Shown piece after piece: positions 1 to 7,845 of a DNA stretch of 15,200 nt (positions are counted from its first letter, which is position 1; every line of letters begins with the position of its first letter). The notes beneath the pieces were generated by a model. The model was not told the origin of the DNA and searched no databases. It worked only from the letters and a program-made list of their open reading frames with translations. A program made the position numbers and the translations under genes. The stretch is from RGIG6307 sp964424345 (GTDB lineage: Bacteria; Bacillota; Clostridia; Lachnospirales; Lachnospiraceae): positions 1-15,200 of the forward strand of contig CAYRIK010000042.1 of the NCBI GenBank assembly GCA_964424345.1, in the 5' to 3' direction.

Positions 1-51
1 AAAATCCTGCGGGACTTACCTCCCGTACCGGTTCGATTCCGGTCGCCGGCA
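1..51 (+). tRNA. tRNA-Leu, 3' part only
   Basis: This is the 3' part of a class II tRNA cut by the window edge. Seen: a long variable arm (CGGGA at 10-14 pairs with TCCCG at 21-25, 6-nt loop), a T arm (ACCGG 27-31 / CCGGT 39-43 around loop TTCGATT), the 3' acceptor strand CGCCGGC (44-50) and discriminator A51. No CCA is encoded. The first bases are the 3' side of the anticodon loop, and position 36 appears to be A, which fits UAA or CAA leucine anticodons. Known: only Leu, Ser and Tyr bacterial tRNAs have a long variable arm. A73 argues against Ser, and an acceptor beginning GCCGGCG is typical of Leu. The anticodon lies outside the window, so the isoacceptor is uncertain. Confidence 0.85.
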
Positions 52-59
52 TTATTTAG

Positions 60-99
60 ATAGAGAGAAACGTTGAAAAACGGTTCTCTCTATTTTTTT
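60..99 (+). terminator. Intrinsic terminator after the tRNA
   Basis: A 15-bp stem (60-74 with 79-93, one internal mismatch) encloses a 4-nt loop and is followed by a T-run at 93-99. It ends the tRNA transcript. The repeat motif TACTAGGAAATT begins 3 nt after the T-run. Confidence 0.9.
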
Positions 100-102
100 A
101 TA

Positions 103-126
103 TACTAGGAAATTATGCATTTCCTA
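103..126 (+). repeat. Post-terminator repeat, copy A (TACTAGGAAATT)
   Basis: An exact copy of the 12-mer TACTAGGAAATT (103-114) lies 3 nt after the terminator T-run. Here it is also half of a perfect inverted repeat: TAGGAAAT (106-113) and ATTTCCTA (119-126) around a 5-nt loop, a small hairpin with no T-tail. Other copies are at 852-863, 7905-7916 and 9743-9754. Function unknown. Confidence 0.7.
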
Positions 127-161
127 TGAAGTACAAGATACCTGTATATAAGTCATTTTTA

Positions 162-207
162 GAGGATAAGAGTGTTGTAGTTCTGTTGTGGTAATGAGGA
201 TAAGAGT
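162..207. repeat. 12-bp direct repeat GAGGATAAGAGT
   Basis: GAGGATAAGAGT occurs at 162-173 and again at 196-207, 34 bp (about three helical turns) apart. It lies upstream of the putative lipoprotein promoter, so a regulator-binding role is possible but unproven. The rest of 127-274 is AT-rich and shows no gene. Confidence 0.45.
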
Positions 208-274
208 CACTTATAGTTTTTCTAAATAATTCATAGTTTTTTTATTTTTTTTGTACAAAAAGCACAAAAAAGGC

Positions 275-303
275 TTGTGCATTATGAAACTTTGTGATAT
301 AGT
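275..303 (+). promoter_or_regulatory. Candidate promoter of the lipoprotein gene
   Basis: An extended -10 (TGA followed by TATAGT at 298-303) sits 17 nt after a weak -35-like TTGTGC (275-280). Transcription would start near 310 and give a leader of about 70 nt. The -35 matches the consensus at only three positions, so the call rests on the extended -10 and its place ahead of a strong ribosome binding site. Confidence 0.45.
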
Positions 304-382
304 AACAACATGTTGAATGGTTGATGAATAACAAAAAGAAAAACGTGCCTACAAAGTTAGGATGTGAATTTAGGAGGAAGAA

Positions 383-787
383 ATGAAAAAGAATGCATTA
401 TTAAAATTACTCGCTGTATCTGTTGCGGCAACTTTGATGTTTACAGGATGTGGAGATAACAGTACATCATCCAACGCTACATCTAAGACTACAGAAAGCA
501 CAGCAAAGACAACAGAAAGTACAGCAAAAGAAGAGTCTAAAGAATCTGAAGCAAAGACAATTGATGTTACTGTAAATGATTTAGATAAGACAGTATATGT
601 AACAAAGCTTGTTAACGCAAGAATCCATCCACAGGGTAATGCTGACAAGGCTGGTATCTTAAAGAAAGGTATGGAAGTAAAAGTAACTGGTATTACAGCT
701 GATGAAGAATGGTATCGTATTGATATCGATGGTACAGAAGCTTATTGTCAGGTTGCAAACTTCTCTGATGAAGCTCCAGCACAATAA
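383..787 (+). CDS. Small SH3-domain lipoprotein
   Basis: A 134-residue secreted lipoprotein of unknown partner. Seen: a Lys-start hydrophobic signal sequence (residues 1-22) ending in lipobox FTGC, so Cys23 would be lipidated and the protein held on the outer face of the membrane. A Ser/Thr/Lys/Glu-rich linker follows (about 26-58) with a duplicated KTTESTA unit. A C-terminal domain (about 68-128) has the VNARIHPQGNADKAGILKKG pattern and a following EEWYRIDIDG strand, typical of bacterial SH3 (SH3b) domains, which often bind cell wall or protein ligands. The start is fixed by TAGGAGGA 4 nt upstream of the A-rich run before ATG. It stands alone between its own promoter and terminator. The wall-binding role is inferred; the lipoprotein and SH3 calls are well supported. 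Confidence 0.88.
   Translation: MKKNALLKLLAVSVAATLMFTGCGDNSTSSNATSKTTESTAKTTESTAKEESKESEAKTIDVTVNDLDKTVYVTKLVNARIHPQGNADKAGILKKGMEVKVTGITADEEWYRIDIDGTEAYCQVANFSDEAPAQ
485..526 (+). repeat. Tandem 21-bp coding repeat in the lipoprotein linker
   Basis: Two consecutive 21-bp units (485-505, 506-526) each encode KTTESTA, with a few synonymous differences. This is a low-complexity linker duplication, and its copy number could vary between strains. Confidence 0.8.
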
Positions 788-811
788 TAAATTACATAAT
801 AAAGATATGAT

Positions 812-848
812 AAAGAGCCGTAAATAGCGATATTTATGGCTCTTTTTT
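812..848 (+). terminator. Intrinsic terminator of the lipoprotein gene
   Basis: A 15-bp stem (812-826 with 831-845, one G-U pair) is closed by the GNRA-type tetraloop GCGA and followed by T-run 843-848. It lies 25 nt after the stop codon. Confidence 0.92.
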
Positions 849-886
849 GTATACTAGGAAATTCTCTTTTTCAGGTATACAAAAAC
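848..886 (+). repeat. Post-terminator repeat, copy B (extended)
   Basis: TACTAGGAAATT (852-863) begins 3 nt after the terminator T-run. It lies inside a larger inverted repeat, TGTATAC (848-854) and GTATACA (875-881), with a 20-nt loop. The stretch to about 886 aligns with copy D (7905-7938) over roughly 33 nt with one indel, both ending in AAAAACA, so B and D look like relatives of one longer element. Confidence 0.65.
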
Positions 887-897
887 ATTCTGCAAGG

Positions 898-1023
898 ATG
901 AACACGGGCGTATATGGAAAGTATTGCTTTGCAAAAATGCTCGGCTCAGAAAAGTGGAATAAGTCTTTCATGTGTGAGGAATATAGAAAGTTGAAGCAGA
1001 CTTGTTCACTTTGTTATTATTAG
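898..1023 (+). other. Unrecognised 41-codon ORF, possibly repeat-borne
   Basis: An uninterrupted ATG-to-TAG ORF of 41 residues (begins MNTGVYGKYCFAKMLGSEKW, ends CSLCYY) fills most of the gap between the lipoprotein terminator and the minus-strand terminator of the GH78-like gene. It is Cys/Lys-rich with four Cys. It has no proper ribosome binding site (only AAGG touching the ATG) and no clear promoter. It sits directly after repeat copy B, so it could be a remnant or part of a longer repeat. I do not recognise a family. Translation is doubtful. Confidence 0.25.
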
Positions 1024-1041
1024 AAAAAGAAATTTTATTAT

Positions 1042-1089
1042 TTAGAAAAAATAAAAAGAGCTGCACACCCTGTATGGATGTACAGCTCT
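1042..1089 (-). terminator. Intrinsic terminator of the GH78-like gene
   Basis: Read on the minus strand, a 14-bp stem (1089-1076 with 1070-1057, including G-U pairs) with a 5-nt loop is followed by a U-rich tail (1056 down to about 1042). It lies 16 nt past the stop codon at 1106. On the plus strand the hairpin is followed by A, so it works in one direction only. Confidence 0.88.
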
Positions 1090-1105
1090 AAAAATCAGTT
1101 ATAGA

Positions 1106-3967
1106 TTAAAAAACGCGTTTGCACTGTTCTGGTGCCTGACACTGAATGTCAAGTTTTCCATCTGTATAAGTCCACTCTACATAAATATTTCCATGAGGAG
1201 TAGGAACAGCACCACTTGCATGAGTCAGTCCGGCTGGATGAGGTTCTACGGTAAATTCTGCATAGCCTGGTTTTGTAGGTTTAATACCAAGCACTTCTGT
1301 CATAAGGAAGATTGCAGGAGATGCACTCCATGCATGTGCAACACTTCGTCCCCATTCGCCACGTTCATCTTGGAATGTTTCTACACAAGTAGTCAAACCA
1401 TCATCACACATTGCACCCCAGTCACGACGGATTACATTTGTTGCAACGTCATGATGACCGAGTTTGTAAAGTGTTTTCAATGTATAATATAAGAAGAAAG
1501 GAGAACCAACAGAAACGATAGGAGCATCTGCGTTAGGTACAACATTCATTGGAGCCCCTTTTCTATATATTCCAGATTCTACACTCTTTAAAAGGAGTGC
1601 TTCACAGTAAGGCTTTCTTTCTTCTGTTGCACAATCGTATAATAAAGCAAATGTGTTTGTCTGAACACTGATACGTCCGCAGTTTAAATAATCTTCATAA
1701 GAGTAAGGAGTTCTTCCTGTCTGTTCAAAATATGTAACATAACGCTTGTATGCAAATTCATCACGAACAGTATCTACATAAGCGTGACGGCTTTCATCCC
1801 AACAATAAAGATTAACAGCTTCTTTATAAGAACGTCCCCATGCTTCATATTCTTCGGCTTTTTCATTTCTGCCAAGCTCGCGCAATACACTTGCAGTCTG
1901 CATCAGGCAGTGAGAGAGCATCATGTTGTTAGCAGTAACTTCGCCGCATACCATTAAATCGTTGTCAGCCCATTCGATTAAGTTCCAAGCCTCATCAATG
2001 TCTAATAAGCCACGTTCATTTGTCTGCTTACGGCATCTGATGAAACATTCATCGATATCGTTCAGACCACGTTCCACATCTTCGCTCATACCAAAATACA
2101 GATAATGACTTAAAATCTGAAGTACCCACATAAAGCTCCAGATTGGAATACCAGCTTCTGGATATGTAGGGAAGCAAGAACAAGGAAGCTGTAAGCGGTT
2201 TACATAACGAGGATTTCTGCCGCGGTATAATCTCATGCCATCGTCCATAGAACGACCGATAGTATCAAGATAACGAGCGTCAAATGCTTCTTCACCGAAG
2301 TTTACCATATTGATTTCAGCAGTAATACCAGCATCACCTACCCATGTGTTCTGCTCGCATCCGCAGCAGTCTACATAAGAGTCCATAAAACAGGTTTTTG
2401 CAGTATTGATGGAAATCTGATAAATATTATTGAAATAAGCATCGTTTGAAGTAAATGCACCGGCAGGTTCTGTGTTGTATCTAGTTTCGATTACATTTGC
2501 CTTGTAAATTGTGATATCTTTTTCGCATGCAGGAATTGTAATAACTGCATAACGATGACCGCGAATCGTATTGCTTGTGAAAAGCTGACGGCCATCTTTA
2601 CAAATATACTGACCTTGATAATGTGTCATATAACGAATACCGCTCTGTGTAATCATTTCAAACATGAAATAAGTAAGAACAGTATCTTTTGGAGCATCCA
2701 GTTCTAATGTAAATAAACCAATGCGTTCAATGTCATAATCAAACATGAGGCTGACAGCAGTATCTCTTGCTGGAATAACAATTGGCTGACCGGTAAGGTC
2801 CTCAAAATGTTCTGGCGCACCTACATGTTTCTGGTTCATAATATTGTGCCATAAAGAACAAGTTCCTAATTCAGCTTTTTGACAAGATTCCTGTGTTTTA
2901 GAAGAAAGTGCAGAAAAATCAACTGCTTTCATAAATGCGGCAATTTGTTCTGGAACAGAAACTGGAGCAACATGATCGTTCCAACCAATACGATAAGGAA
3001 TAGTTGGTCTTGCAGCGGAAAATACAACCCATGTACTGTCAATGGTATCAGAAGGAGCTGTAAAAGAAAGTGTTCCATTTGTGCGAAGTTCGAACATAGA
3101 ACATCCACCGCCATAGCTTAAAACAGAAAAAGTATGTGTACCTGCTTTCAGGGCAATGTCTTTCTTTAAGGAAATATTGACACCATCTAAGCTAGCTTCA
3201 GAAACGCCAGATGTTGGAGCAAGATATACAGTAGTGTCTTCGGCTGCATGCAAAGTAGTCATAAAACAACAGAAAGAATTTCCAGGTCCTTGTAAGCATA
3301 CATCATAACCTTCGTATTTTTCTGTATCTTCAAAATATGCAACTCTTACTGGTTCTAATTCATCACGAGTCTGTGCTTTTTGGAAGCTTTGTACTAAATC
3401 TGTGTAAGGAGCAGAATCAACAGCACCTACGATTTCAGCAGGCTGCCAGTTTATGTCACAGAAGTTTACTTCTTTCCAACCTTCTACTTCTTTGCGTGCA
3501 TCGTGGATTTCAGGTGCATGACCGCCAAGCTGATAAGTCATTGGATTTACGATTGCTTCGTATTTTGCAGTTTTAAATCCATCACAAATGCTTGTAATCT
3601 GACCGCCATTGTCTAACTGAAGCTCACATGCAATACCACGGTTGTTTGGATTGCCTTTTTCGCAAGCTAATAAAGCAATGACATTTTTTCCTTCCTTGAT
3701 ATAGTCGCTTACATCATACATTTCGTATGCACGATGGAAAATGTAAGAACGGATACAATATTCTGTACAAAATTCTCCATTGATATAGACTGCAAAATAT
3801 TCTGCACCCATAATAAGCAGTTTTGCTTGGTCTACATGTTCATTCACATCAAAAACAAGACGATACATACTCCATTCGTTTGGCAGAGCATCGGCTCTTG
3901 CGATACGATTTACGTTGCTGGAAAAAGCTCCAGGCTGAGGGATGATCTCGGCTCTTCTTAATTTCAT
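1106..3967 (-). CDS. GH78-like glycoside hydrolase (alpha-L-rhamnosidase type)
   Basis: A 953-residue cytoplasmic enzyme; no signal peptide is seen. Known for GH78: inverting release of terminal L-rhamnose from oligosaccharides or glycosides, with an (alpha/alpha)6 barrel behind N-terminal beta domains. Seen: a beta-rich N-terminal part (about 1-510) with a lectin-like strand near 35-100. The catalytic barrel follows (about 515-895), with D533, E538 and D545 in a VDCCGCEQNTWVGDAG motif. Their spacing (+5, +12) matches Asp567, Glu572 and Asp579 of Bacillus GL1 RhaB. E863 (TTCVETF) followed by HAW at 878-880 fits the general base region. A short beta domain ends the protein (about 896-953). The usual Pro and Arg of the D-x-P-x-R-E motif are both Cys here, so substrate specificity is open. 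ATG at 3967 is chosen because AAGGAG lies just upstream; an in-frame upstream ATG (4090) would extend through the leader and promoter. The gene is divergent from nifJ, with no transporter beside it. Confidence 0.8.
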   Translation of the reverse strand: MKLRRAEIIPQPGAFSSNVNRIARADALPNEWSMYRLVFDVNEHVDQAKLLIMGAEYFAVYINGEFCTEYCIRSYIFHRAYEMYDVSDYIKEGKNVIALLACEKGNPNNRGIACELQLDNGGQITSICDGFKTAKYEAIVNPMTYQLGGHAPEIHDARKEVEGWKEVNFCDINWQPAEIVGAVDSAPYTDLVQSFQKAQTRDELEPVRVAYFEDTEKYEGYDVCLQGPGNSFCCFMTTLHAAEDTTVYLAPTSGVSEASLDGVNISLKKDIALKAGTHTFSVLSYGGGCSMFELRTNGTLSFTAPSDTIDSTWVVFSAARPTIPYRIGWNDHVAPVSVPEQIAAFMKAVDFSALSSKTQESCQKAELGTCSLWHNIMNQKHVGAPEHFEDLTGQPIVIPARDTAVSLMFDYDIERIGLFTLELDAPKDTVLTYFMFEMITQSGIRYMTHYQGQYICKDGRQLFTSNTIRGHRYAVITIPACEKDITIYKANVIETRYNTEPAGAFTSNDAYFNNIYQISINTAKTCFMDSYVDCCGCEQNTWVGDAGITAEINMVNFGEEAFDARYLDTIGRSMDDGMRLYRGRNPRYVNRLQLPCSCFPTYPEAGIPIWSFMWVLQILSHYLYFGMSEDVERGLNDIDECFIRCRKQTNERGLLDIDEAWNLIEWADNDLMVCGEVTANNMMLSHCLMQTASVLRELGRNEKAEEYEAWGRSYKEAVNLYCWDESRHAYVDTVRDEFAYKRYVTYFEQTGRTPYSYEDYLNCGRISVQTNTFALLYDCATEERKPYCEALLLKSVESGIYRKGAPMNVVPNADAPIVSVGSPFFLYYTLKTLYKLGHHDVATNVIRRDWGAMCDDGLTTCVETFQDERGEWGRSVAHAWSASPAIFLMTEVLGIKPTKPGYAEFTVEPHPAGLTHASGAVPTPHGNIYVEWTYTDGKLDIQCQAPEQCKRVF

Positions 3968-4080
3968 CACAATTCTCCTTTGATTGGTTGCTAATAGAGC
4001 ATATAAATTAAGGAAATAATATAGAATATATTCGTTTCCAAGATGCGTTTTGCTCTTTTGACACATCTTTAATTGATTGC

Positions 4081-4109
4081 AGTATAACATAGAAAATAAG
4101 ACTCGTCCA
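4081..4109 (-). promoter_or_regulatory. Promoter of the GH78-like gene
   Basis: On the minus strand, -35 TGGACG (4109-4104), a 17-nt spacer and an extended -10, TGT then TATACT (4086-4081). The start would be near 4074, giving a leader of about 107 nt. Confidence 0.6.
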
Positions 4110-4134
4110 TGTCATTTTGTGATGTAAAAGCAAT

Positions 4135-4148
4135 TGAAAATGTTTTCT
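4135..4148. promoter_or_regulatory. cre-like palindrome between divergent promoters
   Basis: TGAAAATGTTTTCT contains the perfect inverted repeat GAAAA/TTTTC around TG and resembles catabolite responsive elements (consensus near TGNAANCGNTTNCA) bound by CcpA/LacI-family regulators, though the central CG is TG. It lies between the two -35 boxes of the divergent GH78-like and nifJ promoters. The similarity is seen; the function is inferred. Confidence 0.35.
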
Positions 4149-4166
4149 GTAAATGTTTGGAAATGA

Positions 4167-4195
4167 TAGAAAAAATGTCTGAAATGTGTTATACT
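4167..4195 (+). promoter_or_regulatory. Promoter of nifJ
   Basis: -35 TAGAAA (4167-4172), a 17-nt spacer and an extended -10, TGT then TATACT (4190-4195), the same -10 sequence as the divergent promoter. The start would be near 4202, giving a leader of about 47 nt. Confidence 0.6.
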
Positions 4196-4248
4196 ACAAC
4201 TGTTATAGGCAAACGAAACAATTATTATATAAACAAGAGGTAATTGCT

Positions 4249-7200
4249 ATGAAAAGACAAAAACTTACTATGGATGGAAATCAGGCAGCCGCTCACGTAT
4301 CTTATGCGTATAGTGATGTTGCAGCAATCTATCCAATCACTCCTTCTTCAACTATGGCAGAAGTAACAGATGAATGGGCAAATGCAGGACGTAAAAATGT
4401 ATTTGGTCAGACTGTTGCAGTAACAGAAATGCAGTCTGAAGCAGGTGCAGCAGGTGCAGTACATGGTTCTTTGGCAGCAGGTGCGTTGACTACTACATTT
4501 ACTGCTTCTCAAGGTTTGTTATTGATGATTCCAAACCTTTATAAGATTGCAGGTGAACAGCTTCCAGGCGTGTTTAACGTAGCAGCAAGAGCAATCGCAA
4601 GCCATGCACTTTCTATTTTCGGTGATCATTCTGACGTATATGCTTGTCGTCAGACAGGTGTTGCTATGTTAGCAAGTGGTTCTGTACAGGAAGTTATGGA
4701 TTTAACACCAGTTGCACATCTTGCAGCATTGAAAGGCAAATTACCATTTATTAATTTCTTTGATGGTTTCCGTACTTCTCATGAAATTCAGAAAATCGAT
4801 GCATGGGATTATGATACTTTAAAAGAAATGTTAGATATGGATGCAGTACGTGCATTCCGTCAGAATGCATTAAATCCAAACCATGCACGTCAGATGGGTT
4901 CTGCACAAAATCCAGATATTTTCTTCCAGGCAAGAGAAGCAAGCAATCATTTTTATAATGATATGCCAGCAGTAGTAGAATCTTATATGAATCTGATCAA
5001 CGAAAAGATTGGTACAAACTACGGCTTATTCAATTATTATGGTGCAGAAGATGCAACACATGTTATCGTAGCAATGGGCAGCGTTTGTTCTACAATCGAA
5101 GAAACAGTAGATTTTATGAACAATGCTGGTGCAAAGGTCGGTGTGATCGAAGTACATTTATACAGACCATTCAGCAAAGAACATTTACTTGCAGTTATTC
5201 CTGAAACAGTTCAGCAGATTTCTGTTCTCGACAGAACAAAAGAGCCAGGTGCAATGGGCGAACCATTATACTTGGATGTAGTTGCAGCATTAAAAGACAG
5301 CAAGTTCCATGATATACCAGTATTCAGCGGTCGTTATGGTCTTGGCTCTAAAGATACAAAACCAGGTCAGATTAAAGCAGTATTTGACAATACAGAAAAG
5401 AAAGTATTTACAATCGGTATCGTAGATGATGTTACTCATTTATCATTAGAACCAGCAGATATTGATACAGCAAGTACAAATACAGTAAGTGCAAAGTTCT
5501 GGGGACTTGGCAGTGATGGTACAGTTGGTGCAAACAAGAACTCTATCAAGATTATTGGTGATCATACAGATAAATTTGTTCAGGCATATTTTGATTATGA
5601 CTCTAAAAAATCAGGTGGTGTAACTGTTTCTCATTTACGTTTTGGTGATGAAGCAATCAAATCTTCTTATTTAATCGACAAGGCAGATTTCGTAGCTTGT
5701 CATAACCAGTCTTATATTCAGAAATATGACATGGTTCAGGATTTGAAGAAGGGCGGCACATTCTTATTAAACTGCACATGGGATGCAAAAGAATTAGACG
5801 CACATTTACCAGCAGCTGTAAAGCAGTATATTGCACGTAATGAAATCAATTTCTATATCATTGATGGTATTAAGATAGGTAAAGAAATCGGCTTAAATGG
5901 TAAGATTAATACAGTATTACAGTCTGCATTCTTCTCTTTGGCAAAGATTATTCCAGCAGAAGATGCAATTGAATATATGAAAGCAGCAGCAAAGAAGAGC
6001 TATGGCAAGAAGGGTGATGCCATTGTTCAGATGAACTATGATGCGATTGATGCTGGTGCAAACAGCATGGTGAAGGTAGAAGTTCCAGAAGATTGGGCCT
6101 ATGCTGTAGATGAAGCTCAGATGACAAAAATCTTAGCTGACAGACCAGAAGTTATGAAGTTTGTTAAAAATATCCAGCAGGAAGTAAATGCACAGCGAGG
6201 AAATAAACTTCCAGTTTCTGCATTTATGGATTATGTAGATGGTTCTACACCAAGTGGTACTTCTGCTCATGAACGTAGAAGCGTAGCAATCGACGTTCCA
6301 GAATGGACACCAGAAAACTGTATTCAGTGTAACCGTTGTGCAATGGTTTGTCCTCATGCAGTTATCCGTCCTGTTGTTATGACAGAAGAAGAAAAGCAGA
6401 ATGCTCCAGAAGATATGAAGTTATTGCCAATGATGGCTATGCCTGGATATTATTTTGCAATCACAGTATCTCCAGCAGATTGTACAGGCTGTGGTGCTTG
6501 TGTACAGGGTTGTCCTGGTATGAGAGGCAATAAAGCTCTTACTATGAAGACAACAGCAGATTTTGTAGAAGACAAATTAGCACAGATGCAGGCTGAATTT
6601 GATTTTGCAAAAGAACTTCCAGTAAAAACAGAAGTAGTAGATAAGTTCAAATCAAACACTGTAAAGGGAAGCCAGTTTAAGAAACCATTCTTAGAGTTCT
6701 CTGGTGCTTGTGCAGGCTGTGGAGAAACTCCTTATGCAAAATTGATCACCCAGTTATTTGGTGACAGAATGTATATTGCAAACGCAACAGGATGTTCTTC
6801 TATTTGGGGTAACTCTTCACCATCTACACCATATACAACAGATGCATTTGGAAGAGGTCCAGCATGGGCAAACTCCTTATTTGAAGATGCAGCAGAATTT
6901 GGTTATGGTATGTTATTAGCACAAAAGAGTATTCGAGCAAGATTACGCGATGAATTGACTCAGATGTCTGAAAATACAGAAAATGAAGAATTAAAGACAG
7001 CAATCAAGGATTGGACAGATACTTACCAGACTGGTTCTTTAAATGGTACAGCAACAGAAAAATTAGTTGCAGCATTAGAAGCAGCACAGGATGAAAAAGC
7101 AGCAACTGTATTAGAAGAAAAAGATTTCCTTGCAAAGAAATCACAGTGGATTTTTGGTGGTGACGGCTGGGCTTACGATATTGGCTTTGGTGGTTTAGAC

Positions 7201-7818
7201 CATGTACTTGCAAGTGGTCAGGATATCAATATTATGGTATTTGATACAGAGCTTTACTCTAACACAGGCGGTCAGTCTTCTAAGGCAACTCCAACTGGTT
7301 CTATCGCAAAATTCGCAGCAGGCGGTAAAGGTACAAAGAAGAAAGACCTTGCAAGCATCGCAATGAGCTATGGTTATGTATATGTAGCACAGATTGCAAT
7401 GGGTGCAGATTATAATCAGTGCGTAAAAGCAATCGCAGAAGCAGAAGCATACGAAGGACCATCTTTGATTATTGCATACGCTCCATGTATCAACCATGGT
7501 ATCAAAGTAGGTATGAGCTGTGCTCAGGCTGAAGAAGATAAGGCTGTAAAATCAGGTTACTGGCATTTGTTCCGTTATAATCCAGATATGAAGGAAGCTG
7601 GTAAGAATGCATTCTTCTTAGACAGCAAACTTCCTACATTAGAATATCAGGATTTCCTTGACGGAGAAGTTCGTTACAATGCATTAAAGAGAGCAAATCC
7701 TCAGAAGGCAGCAGAACTCTTTGATATGGCAGAAGAACAGGCAAAAGAACGTATGCAGTACTTGCAGAAACTCGTTACCCTGTATGGTGCAGAAGAAACT
7801 GCAAAAGAAGATAAATAA
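4249..7818 (+). CDS. nifJ: Pyruvate:ferredoxin (flavodoxin) oxidoreductase
   Basis: A 1189-residue one-chain PFOR, full length for the family. It converts pyruvate and CoA to acetyl-CoA and CO2 while reducing ferredoxin, and acts in the cytoplasm as a central step of clostridial fermentation. Seen: the N-terminal pyrimidine-binding domain carries T31, E64 and R114, at the same numbers as the catalytic residues of the Desulfovibrio africanus enzyme. Two ferredoxin motifs hold C691, C694, C697, C701 and C745, C748, C751, C755. The proximal cluster ligands are C821, C824, C849 and C1080. The TPP motif starts GGDGWAYDIG (970-979) and runs to YSNTGGQ (1003-1009), with N1005. ATG 4249 follows AGAGG at 8 nt spacing and gives the conserved MKRQKLTMDGN start. 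An in-frame ATG at 4186 overlaps the -10 box and is rejected. Monocistronic, with its own terminator. All cofactor ligands are intact. Confidence 0.98.
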   Translation: MKRQKLTMDGNQAAAHVSYAYSDVAAIYPITPSSTMAEVTDEWANAGRKNVFGQTVAVTEMQSEAGAAGAVHGSLAAGALTTTFTASQGLLLMIPNLYKIAGEQLPGVFNVAARAIASHALSIFGDHSDVYACRQTGVAMLASGSVQEVMDLTPVAHLAALKGKLPFINFFDGFRTSHEIQKIDAWDYDTLKEMLDMDAVRAFRQNALNPNHARQMGSAQNPDIFFQAREASNHFYNDMPAVVESYMNLINEKIGTNYGLFNYYGAEDATHVIVAMGSVCSTIEETVDFMNNAGAKVGVIEVHLYRPFSKEHLLAVIPETVQQISVLDRTKEPGAMGEPLYLDVVAALKDSKFHDIPVFSGRYGLGSKDTKPGQIKAVFDNTEKKVFTIGIVDDVTHLSLEPADIDTASTNTVSAKFWGLGSDGTVGANKNSIKIIGDHTDKFVQAYFDYDSKKSGGVTVSHLRFGDEAIKSSYLIDKADFVACHNQSYIQKYDMVQDLKKGGTFLLNCTWDAKELDAHLPAAVKQYIARNEINFYIIDGIKIGKEIGLNGKINTVLQSAFFSLAKIIPAEDAIEYMKAAAKKSYGKKGDAIVQMNYDAIDAGANSMVKVEVPEDWAYAVDEAQMTKILADRPEVMKFVKNIQQEVNAQRGNKLPVSAFMDYVDGSTPSGTSAHERRSVAIDVPEWTPENCIQCNRCAMVCPHAVIRPVVMTEEEKQNAPEDMKLLPMMAMPGYYFAITVSPADCTGCGACVQGCPGMRGNKALTMKTTADFVEDKLAQMQAEFDFAKELPVKTEVVDKFKSNTVKGSQFKKPFLEFSGACAGCGETPYAKLITQLFGDRMYIANATGCSSIWGNSSPSTPYTTDAFGRGPAWANSLFEDAAEFGYGMLLAQKSIRARLRDELTQMSENTENEELKTAIKDWTDTYQTGSLNGTATEKLVAALEAAQDEKAATVLEEKDFLAKKSQWIFGGDGWAYDIGFGGLDHVLASGQDINIMVFDTELYSNTGGQSSKATPTGSIAKFAAGGKGTKKKDLASIAMSYGYVYVAQIAMGADYNQCVKAIAEAEAYEGPSLIIAYAPCINHGIKVGMSCAQAEEDKAVKSGYWHLFRYNPDMKEAGKNAFFLDSKLPTLEYQDFLDGEVRYNALKRANPQKAAELFDMAEEQAKERMQYLQKLVTLYGAEETAKEDK

Positions 7819-7845
7819 TAAAATAATATAAAAGTTCATTTTTTA

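Noticed and set aside
2879..3121. ORFs of 60-100 codons on the strand opposite the large genes
   Set aside because: They lie wholly inside confident genes in other frames, have unnatural composition and lack start signals.
3968..4090. In-frame upstream extension of the GH78-like gene (41 extra codons)
   Set aside because: It runs through the promoter -10 and the leader, and the internal ATG at 3967 has a good AAGGAG site and starts the conserved sequence.
4186..4248. Upstream ATG for nifJ
   Set aside because: It overlaps the -10 box and lacks a ribosome binding site; ATG 4249 gives the conserved N-terminus.
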